From positions 108,913 to 172,912 of the forward strand of contig NZ_VXLC01000025.1 of NCBI RefSeq assembly GCF_008704205.1: a DNA stretch of 64,000 nucleotides, given 5' to 3'. The notes beneath the pieces are model-generated. The model was not told the DNA's origin. It ran no database searches and saw only the letters and a program-made list of their open reading frames with translations. The translations under genes and the position numbers were made by a program. Below, one piece after another: positions 52,038 to 61,000 of the stretch (positions within the stretch are counted from its first letter, which is position 1; every line of letters begins with the position of its first letter). This DNA is from Nocardia colli (GTDB lineage: Bacteria > Actinomycetota > Actinomycetes > Mycobacteriales > Mycobacteriaceae).

Positions 52038-55000
52038 ATCTTCTTATCGCGTTCTCGGAGCAGCGTGTTCAGGGTGGGGCCGATTTGGGCGGCGCCTTCT
52101 GGGTTCATCATGCCGGTGTGCCATTCGTCGATCGGGTATTCGTGGATGGGGCCGGTGATGTGGTTTTGCCAGGTTGCGGCGAGCTGGTCTCGGTAGGGCT
52201 CGCGGGTGGCTATGAAAAGGGCGGCGGGGCCGGTGTAGTGGGGTGGGGTGTGGGGGACGGGGGTCATGAAGCTTTCGGTTACTCGTTCTATTTGCTGGGG
52301 GGTGAGGATGCCTTCGCTGGTGAGGCGTTCGGCGAGGAGGGGGAACAGTTCGGTTGGGTCGTCGATTTGCTGGTCGTCGGGCAGGCCGAGGAAATCTCGC
52401 CAGCCGCGGAGGAATTCGGCGAGTGCCCGGCGGTCATCGTCGGGGGCGGATTCGGGGAGGTGTTCGAGGTTTTCCGCGATGCCGGTGTCGACGAGGGCGA
52501 GGAGTCCGGTCGGGTGGCCGAGTTGTTGCAGTCGGGCGGCCATGGCGTGGGCGATCTTTCCGCCGAGCGACCAGCCGAGCAGGTGAATGGTGTTGTTGGG
52601 GAAGGCTTTCCGGATCTCCTCGACGTAGCGCTCGGCGTAGGCGTCCACCGACGCCAGCCGCGGTCCGTCTTCGACGATGTAGGGGTCCTGCAAACCGTAG
52701 ACAGGGCGATCCGGGTCCAAGTGGCCTGCGAGTGCGCCATAGACCCACGCGAGGCCGCCGCCCGGATGGACGCAGAACAGCGGGGCTTTATCGCCCGCCG
52801 AACGCAGGGGTGACAGGACGCCGAGGGACACGCCCAGCTCGGATGGCTTCTCCAGGTATCTCGCGAGTGACGCCGGTGTCGAGTCGGCGAACAGCAGTCG
52901 ATAGGGAACTGCCGTCCCGGTGCGGGTACGGAGGTGGGACACCAACTTCATTGCGACGACCGAGGTTCCGCCCAACGTGAAGAAGTCATCGTCGACACCT
53001 ACCCGCTCTACTCCCAGCACCTCCGCGAACACCGCGACCACGATTTCCTCGAGCGGAGTCGAGGGCGCTCGATAGGTCGTGACCGCCCGCTCCGGGGCAG
53101 GAAGCGCACGGCGATCAACCTTTCCGTTCACGGTCAGCGGCAACGCATCGAGTACGGTGACGGTGTCGGGAACCATGTACGACGGCAACCGTTGCGCCAC
53201 CGTCTGCCGGATAGCTGCCGAATCGAGGCCGCACGACGGCGCGGCGGTGACATAGGCGGCCAATCGCGAACCGCGGGCCGACCCGAGGTCGTGGACGGTA
53301 ACTACCGCCTGCTGCACCTCGGCCAAACCTGCCAGCGCCGTTTCGATTTCGCCGAGCTCCAGGCGCTGGCCGCGAATCTTGACCTGGAAATCGTTGCGGC
53401 CCAAGAACATCAGCGCACCATCGGCCGTCCACCGCACCAGATCTCCGGTGCGGTACATCCGCGCGCCCGGCGCTCCGAAGGGATCGGCCACGAAGGTCGT
53501 CGCGGACAATCCCATCCGGTTCAGATATCCGCGCGCCACACCGGCGCCGGCCGCGTACAACTCGCCGACCGTCCCCGCCGGTACCGGCCGCAGCGATGAA
53601 TCCAGCACCACCAACCGCACTCCGGGAATCGGACCACCCACCGACACCGGATCACCGACGTCCAATTGCGTACCGGTCATCCAGATCGTGCACTCACTCG
53701 GCCCGTACAGGTTGTGCAGCTTGCGGACACCGGCGGCGTCCGTGCCCGACCATCGGCGCACCAACTCCGGCGGACAGGCCTCGGCCCCGGTGAGGACCAC
53801 TCGCAGGTCATCCAGCCCGTCTGGATCGATCGAAAGGCCGACCGCCGGCGACAGGAATGCGTGTGTGATGCGCTCACCACGGATCAACTCCGCCAACGGT
53901 TCCCCGGCGAAGACATAGTCCGGAGCGACGACCAAGACCGCGCCAGCTGGTACCGCCAGCAGCAGCTCCAACATTGCGGCGTCGAAAGTGCGCGCAGCAA
54001 CTGCCAGTACACGCGAGTCGTGAGTCAGCTGATGTCGCGAACGCTGGACAGCGGCAACGGCTGCCAACCCGGCATGGGTAACTGCCACTCCCTTCGGCGT
54101 ACCGGTCGACCCTGAGGTGTAGACGACGTAGGCGGTGTTGACTGGCCGTACCGTCCCACCTCTGTCGCTGTCGTTGACCGGTGTTGCGCTGTAACGGGAA
54201 AGGTCGACCCGATCTAGGTCGATCACCGAGATCCCGGCACCGTCCATCCGGTCGCGATCCGAATCGGTTCCCCACGACACGATTTCACCACTGGTGAGCA
54301 CGATGCCAGCAGCGCAATCGGCGAGAATGAACCGATTACGCTCGACAGGATGCGCGGGATCGATGGACACGAACGCAGCACCGGTCTTGGCAACCGCCCA
54401 CACCGCGCGCACCCACTCCGCTGACCGTGGAATCGCTATCGCAACAACGGATTCCGGCCCGGCACCCGACACGATCAGCAGTCGCGCACAGCGATTCGAC
54501 CACTCATCCAGTTCCCGATAGGTCCACGCGCGACCGGATTCTACGACCGCCGGCCGGTCCCCGTGCTCGGCGGCGGTTCGACCCAGCATCTCGGCCAAAA
54601 CAGCCTGCTCCGGGCCCACCCCACCATCACCCCACTCCGACAACAACAGTCGTTCGCCCGAATCGAGCACCTCGATATCCCGCAATCCCATCGCATCATC
54701 GGCAACCACCGCGCCGATGACGCGCTGCAACCGCCGGCTCATCGCGGCGATCGTCCCCTGATCGAAAAGATCGAGGGCATAGCTCACCCCGACCAGCAGG
54801 CCGCCATCCGCGTCCGGCGTATCGGACACCGTGACGGTGAGATCGAATCGTTCCACCCCGCTGCCGAGATCCATTGGCGTGCAACGAATCCCTGGCAACA
54901 GCGCGTCCGAAGGAACGAGGTCGAGGTTCTGGAACGCCAGCATCACCTGGAACAGCGGATGATGCGCCTGGGTCCGGGGCGGATCGACCACTTCCACCAC

Positions 55001-58000
55001 GCGCTCGAACGGAATATCGGCGTGCGCGAACGCTTCCAGATCGACCCGGCGGCACTCGTCCAGCAGATCACCGAACGAGGCGGCGTCATCGACCCGGGTA
55101 CGCAACACCAAGGTGTTGACGAACATGCCGACCAGCCCGTCCAACGCCGCGGCACCGCGCCCCGCGATCGGCGTACCGACCGCGATATCGCCGCTCCCCG
55201 ACAGCCGCGACAGCACCACCGCCAGCGCCGCATGCATCACCATGAACACGGTCGCGTGGTGTGCGCGCGCGATTCGATGCAGCCCGGCCGCCGTATCCGC
55301 TTCTACCGCAAACGAATACGTGCCGCCGCGATGCGAGGCCACCGCGGGCCGCGTCCGGTCGGCAGGCAACTCCAGCCGATCCGGCAAGCCAGCCAACTGC
55401 CCGGTCCAATACCCGGCCTGCCGCGCCGACACGCTCTCCGGGTCGGCCTCCGACCCCAGAACCGCACGCTGCCACAGCGCGTAGTCGGCATACTGCACCG
55501 GCAACGGAATCCAATCCGGGAACCGCCCCGCCCGCCGCGCCGAATACGCCAGCGACAGATCCTGTGCCAACGGTGCCAAGGACCAACCGTCCGCCGCGAT
55601 GTGATGCAGGACCAGCACCAGGATGTACTCGCCGGAACCGTTGTCCAGCAATGTAACCCGCAACGGCGGCACCGTCGACAGATCGAACCCACGCCGCACG
55701 AGCGGCAGCACCGCATGCTCCACCCCGGCCGCGTCGACGGTCCGCACCTCGACCGTGGCGGTCGCCTCGGCCACCGGCACGATCCGCTGGTAGGGACTCC
55801 CGTCCCGGTCCGGGAAGACCGTGCGCAGCGTCTCGTGCCGCGCTACCAGATCACCGATGGCAGCGGTCATCGCCTCGATATCCAACTCGCCGGTCAACCG
55901 CAGCACGAGGGGGATGTTGTAGGCCGGCGAGTCCGGTTCGAGCCGGTTGATGAACCACATCCGCCACTGCGCGAACGACAGTGGCAGATACTCGGGCCGG
56001 TCGCGAACCACAAGCTTCGACCGCACCGGGTCGTCGCCGGCGTCCGAGCGCTCGGCGAGCACCCGCGCCAGCTGGGCCGCGGAGGGCGCGTCGAACACAT
56101 CCCGCACGCCCACCTCGGTGCCGGCCACCGCGGATACCCGGGACGCCACCCGCGTCGCCGACAGCGAATGCCCGCCCAGTGCGAAGAAATCGTCGTCGAC
56201 GCCGACCCGGTCCACGCCGAGCACCTCGGCGAACACCGAAACCACCATCTCCTCGAACGGCGTCGAGGCAGCCCGATACGGCACTGCCACCCGGTCCGGA
56301 GCGGGCAACGCGCGCCGATCCACTTTGCCGGTCGAGGTCAGCGGCAGTTCTGCCAGCACGGTGACGGTGTCGGGGACCATGAACGACGGCAGTCGTTGCG
56401 CAATGGCATGCCGGACCGCCACGGGGTCGGGCACCTGTCCGGGTGCCGGGGTGACGTAGGCAGCCAATCGCACTGTCCCGCTCGACTCCGGGCCGGTATG
56501 CGTGACGACCACCGCGTCCCGAACCTCGTCCAGCTGCGTCAATGCGGTTTCGATCTCGCCGAGTTCGAGGCGCTGGGCCCGAATCTTGACCTGGCGATCG
56601 GCGCGACCGGCGAACATCAACGCCGGACGCTCACCCTTGGTCCACCGGACCAGATCTCCTGTGCGATACATCCTCGACCCGGCAGGCCCGAACGGATCGG
56701 CCACGAACGAACCGGCCGTCAACCCCGCCCGGTCGAGGTATCCGCGCGCCACACCCGGACCGGCGGTGTACAACTCCCCCACCACGCCTGCCGGTACCGG
56801 ACGCAGCCATGCGTCCAACACCGCCACACGGACTCCGGAAATCGGCCCGCCCAACGAAACCGGTTCGTCCACAAGCAGTTCGGTCGCGGTCACCCAGATC
56901 GTGGCCTCGCTCGGCCCGTACAAGTTGTGCAAGCTACGAGCTCCGGCGGCATCGGTGCCGGACCATTGCCGCACCAGCGCCGCCGGGCACGCTTCCCCGG
57001 CGACCATCAACACGCGCAGATCATTCAGCTGCGCCGCATCCAACGTGGCCGCCACTGCCGGAGTCAGACACGCATGCGTGACACTCTCGGCCTGCATCAA
57101 CTCTGTCAGCAGCGCTCCGGCGAAAACATCCCTGTCGGCGACGATCAACGCCGCACCGACCGACACAACCGCCAGCAATTCGAACACGGCCGCATCGAAT
57201 GTTCGTGCGGCGACGACCAATACGCGGGAATCCACATCGAGACCGAACTGCTGACACTGCGCCGTAGTGACGGCGGCCAGCCCGTCATGGGTGACGGTGA
57301 CACCCTTCGGCTTACCGGTCGTCCCCGAGGTGTACACGATGTAGGCGGTATTGCTCGGCCGCACGGCACCGCGACGATCGCCATCGGTCAGCGGCGCGTC
57401 GCTGTACTCGCGCAGATCGAGCCGATCCGGATCGATCACCGAAATCCCGGCTTCGTTCAACTCCGCCGTACCCAATCCAGTTGTGCCGTCCGAGTTTCCG
57501 CTGTCGGCAAGCACTACCGTCGCAGCGACGTCGGTGAGGACGAACCGGTTCCGTTCCCACAGGTGGGTCGGATCCACGGACACGAAGGCGGCACCGGTCT
57601 TCGCCACCGCCCATACCACCCGCACCCAATCCGCCGAGCGCGGAAGCGCAATCGCTACAACTGTTTCCGGACCTGCACCCCGCTCGATCAGCATCCGTGC
57701 GCACCGGTTCGACCAACGATCCAGTTCCCGATAGGTCAGCCGACGGTTCGCATCGACGACCGCGAGCCGATCCGGGAACTCCGCAGCCACTCGGGAGAGC
57801 ATCGAGTTCAGCGTGATCGGAGGCGGTGCTACGCCCCCATCACCCCACTCCCGCAACAACTTCCGCTCACCCGAATCGAGCACATCCAACTCACGCAATC
57901 CGATCGCGGGATCCGCCACCGCAGCGAGCAGGATTCGCTTCAGCCGACAAGCCATCTCCGCGACCGTCGACCGATCGAACAGCTCAGAGGCATAACCGAT

Positions 58001-61000
58001 GACGACCGGGATATCGCCGTTCGAGTCCGGAAGGTCGGCGACGGTGATGGACAGATCGAATCGTTCGACACTGGCACCGAGATTCATCGGCGTGACCCGA
58101 ATCCCCGGCAGTTGCGCGGAGTCCGGATCCAGGTCGAGATTCTGGAAGGCCAGCATCACCTGGAACAGCGGATGGTGCGCCTGGGTCCGCGGCAGATCGA
58201 TGGACTCCACCACGCGCTCGAACGGGATATCGGCGTTGGCGAAGGCATCGAGATCCACCTGCCGGACCTGTCCGAGCAGATCGATGAACGAACCGGCCTC
58301 GTCGATCCGCGTCCGCAACACCAGCGTGTTGACGAACATGCCGACCAATTCGTCCAAGGCCGCCGCACCACGTCCCGCGATCGGCGTGCCGACCGCGATG
58401 TCACCGGCGCCGGACAACCGCGACAGCAACAGTGCCACGGCCGAGTGGACGACCATGAACACCGTCGCCCCAACGGCATTCGCCAACTCACCTATGCGCG
58501 CGAACAATCCCGCGTCCAGCACGAACGAATAGCTGTCGCCGGCTTGCGAGGCGACCATCGGCCGTGGCCGATCGGCAGGCAGCTCCAGCCGATCCGGCAG
58601 GCCCACCAAATGCGTTGTCCAATAGTCGAGCTGACGCATGAGCGTCGACTCCGGATCGGACTCCGCACCCAAGGTCGCACGCTGCCACAGCGTGTAGTCC
58701 GCGTACTGCACCGGCAACGGAACCCATTCCGGCGCCCGCCCCGACCGGCGCGCCGCGTACGCCGTCGACAAGTCCCGTGCGAGCGGCGCGATGGACCACC
58801 CGTCGGCGGCGATGTGATGAATCACCACCGTCAACACGAATTCACCGGAACCGCCGTCCAGCAATGTCACTCGCAGCGGAAGGTCGGTCGCCAGGTCGAA
58901 CGCCTGCCGGGTCGACTCGATCACGGCAGCGTCGAGCTGAGCCGGATCCACCGACCGCACATCGACACTTACCGTGGCCCGGTCCGCGGCCAGCACCTGC
59001 TGGAACGGTGTCCCGTCTTCGTCGGGGAAGACCGTGCGCAAGCTCTCGTGCCGTGCCACCACATCGCCGATCGCGGCGACCAAGGCCTCGGTATCCAGCT
59101 CGCCGGTCAACCGCAACACCAGCGGAATCGTGTACGCCGCTGCCGCACCGTGGAATTGGTTGATGAACCACATGCGCAGCTGCGCGAACGACAACGGCAC
59201 CCGCTCCGGCCGCTCCTGGACAACCAATGCCGGCTGCGTCGAGCCATCGTTACCGGCATCCAGCACCCGCGCCAACCGCGCGGGCGTCGGCGCCTCGAAC
59301 ACATCACGCACCCCGATACGGACACCCACCACCGCGGACACCCGCGACGTCACGCGCATCGCCGACAGCGAATGCCCGCCCAGCGCAAAGAAATCGTCGT
59401 CCGCGCCGACCCGTTCGACCCCGAGCAACTCGGCGAACACGTCCGCCACCGCCTGCTCGGTCGGCGTCGACGGCGCGCGATATGCCCGGGTGACCTGTTC
59501 CGGCTCCGGCAAGGCCGCGCGATCCAATTTGCCGCTGACGGTCAACGGCAGCTCGGACAGGACCGAGCACGCATCGGGAACCATGTGCGCGGGCAATCGA
59601 TGCCGAGCGGCAGCCAGTACCTGCTGCGGATCGAGATCAGCGCCGACGAGATAACCGATGAGCCGATCGGATTTCGAGTGATGCACCACCACGGCTCGCG
59701 TCACCCCGGCCTGTTCGGCGAGCACCGCCTCGATCTCACCCAGCTCGACCCGCTGGCCGCGAACCTTCACCTGGAAATCGTTGCGTCCCAAGAACTCCAG
59801 GTCGCCGCGCTCGTTCCAACAGACCAGGTCGCCGGTGCGATACAGACGGGAACCGCTGAGCCCGAACGGATTCGCGACGAAGGACGCGGCCGTCAGCTCC
59901 GGCCGGTTCGAGTAGCCGCGCGCCTGCTGGATGCCGCCGAGATACAGCTCACCACGCACACCGACCGGCACCGGACGTAACCGCGCGTCCAGGACGACGG
60001 CCTCGACGCCACGGATGGGCCCGCCGAGCGTCACCGGCGCGGCAGGTTCCATCGCCTCGCTGATCGTGGTGACGATGACCGTCTCGGTCGGCCCGTACGC
60101 GACGTACAGTTCCCGATCCGGCGCCCAGGCCGCCACCAGCTCCGCGGGTACCCGCTCGCCACCGGTGACGAGCACCCGCAGCGATTCCAGCCCGGCAGGC
60201 GACATGGTCGCCAGCACGCTCGTGGTCACGAAGGCATGCGAAACCCGCTGCTGCCGAATAATTTCCGCGAGCGACGCACCGCCGAAGACGTCCGGCGGCG
60301 AAACCACCAGCGCGGCCCCGTTCGGGTGCGCCATCAGCAGTTCCATCATCACCGCGTCGAAGCCCGGCGCGGAGACCGCCAGTATCCGGGAATCGGTGCC
60401 CACGCGGTAACGCTCGCGCTGCTCGGCAGTGAAGTTCGCCAAGCCGGCATGGGAGACCACAACACCCTTCGGGGTGCCGGTCGACCCGGAGGTATAGATC
60501 ACGTAAGCGGTGTGGTCCGGCCGCAGCGGGCGGACCCGGACCGTGTCGGTGACCGCGGTCGTGGAGAATTCGCCAAGGCGCGCAGGCAGATCCGGCCCGT
60601 CGAGCATCAGCCGCTCGATGGTGCCTGGCACGGTGCCCACGGTGTCTTCCACCGACAGGGCAAGGCACACAGCGGAATCCGTGATCATGCCGGCCACCCG
60701 ATCCGCCGGATGGCGCGGGTCGATCGGTACGAAGGCCGCACCGGCTTTGGTCACCGCCCACAACCCGACGAGGAACTCGGCACCCCGGGGCATCGCCAGC
60801 GCGACCGCGTCGCCCGGCCCGATGCCGCGGCTGATCAGCAACCGCGCCAACTGGTTCGAATAACTGTCCAGCTCGGCGAAACTCAGCGTCAGCGCACCCG
60901 ACACCACCGCGAGGCCCGCCGGATCGATGGCGGCTCCTTCGACGAGCAGGTCCGCCAGCGGTCGCGGCGACTCTGCCGCAAGGCCTCGCACCGGCACCAG

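Noticed and set aside
54563..59980. An 1805-codon open frame opposite the large NRPS
   Set aside because: Antisense shadow: sequence is dominated by Arg, Gln, His and Pro and carries no recognisable domain, while the minus strand shows full C, A and PCP motifs.
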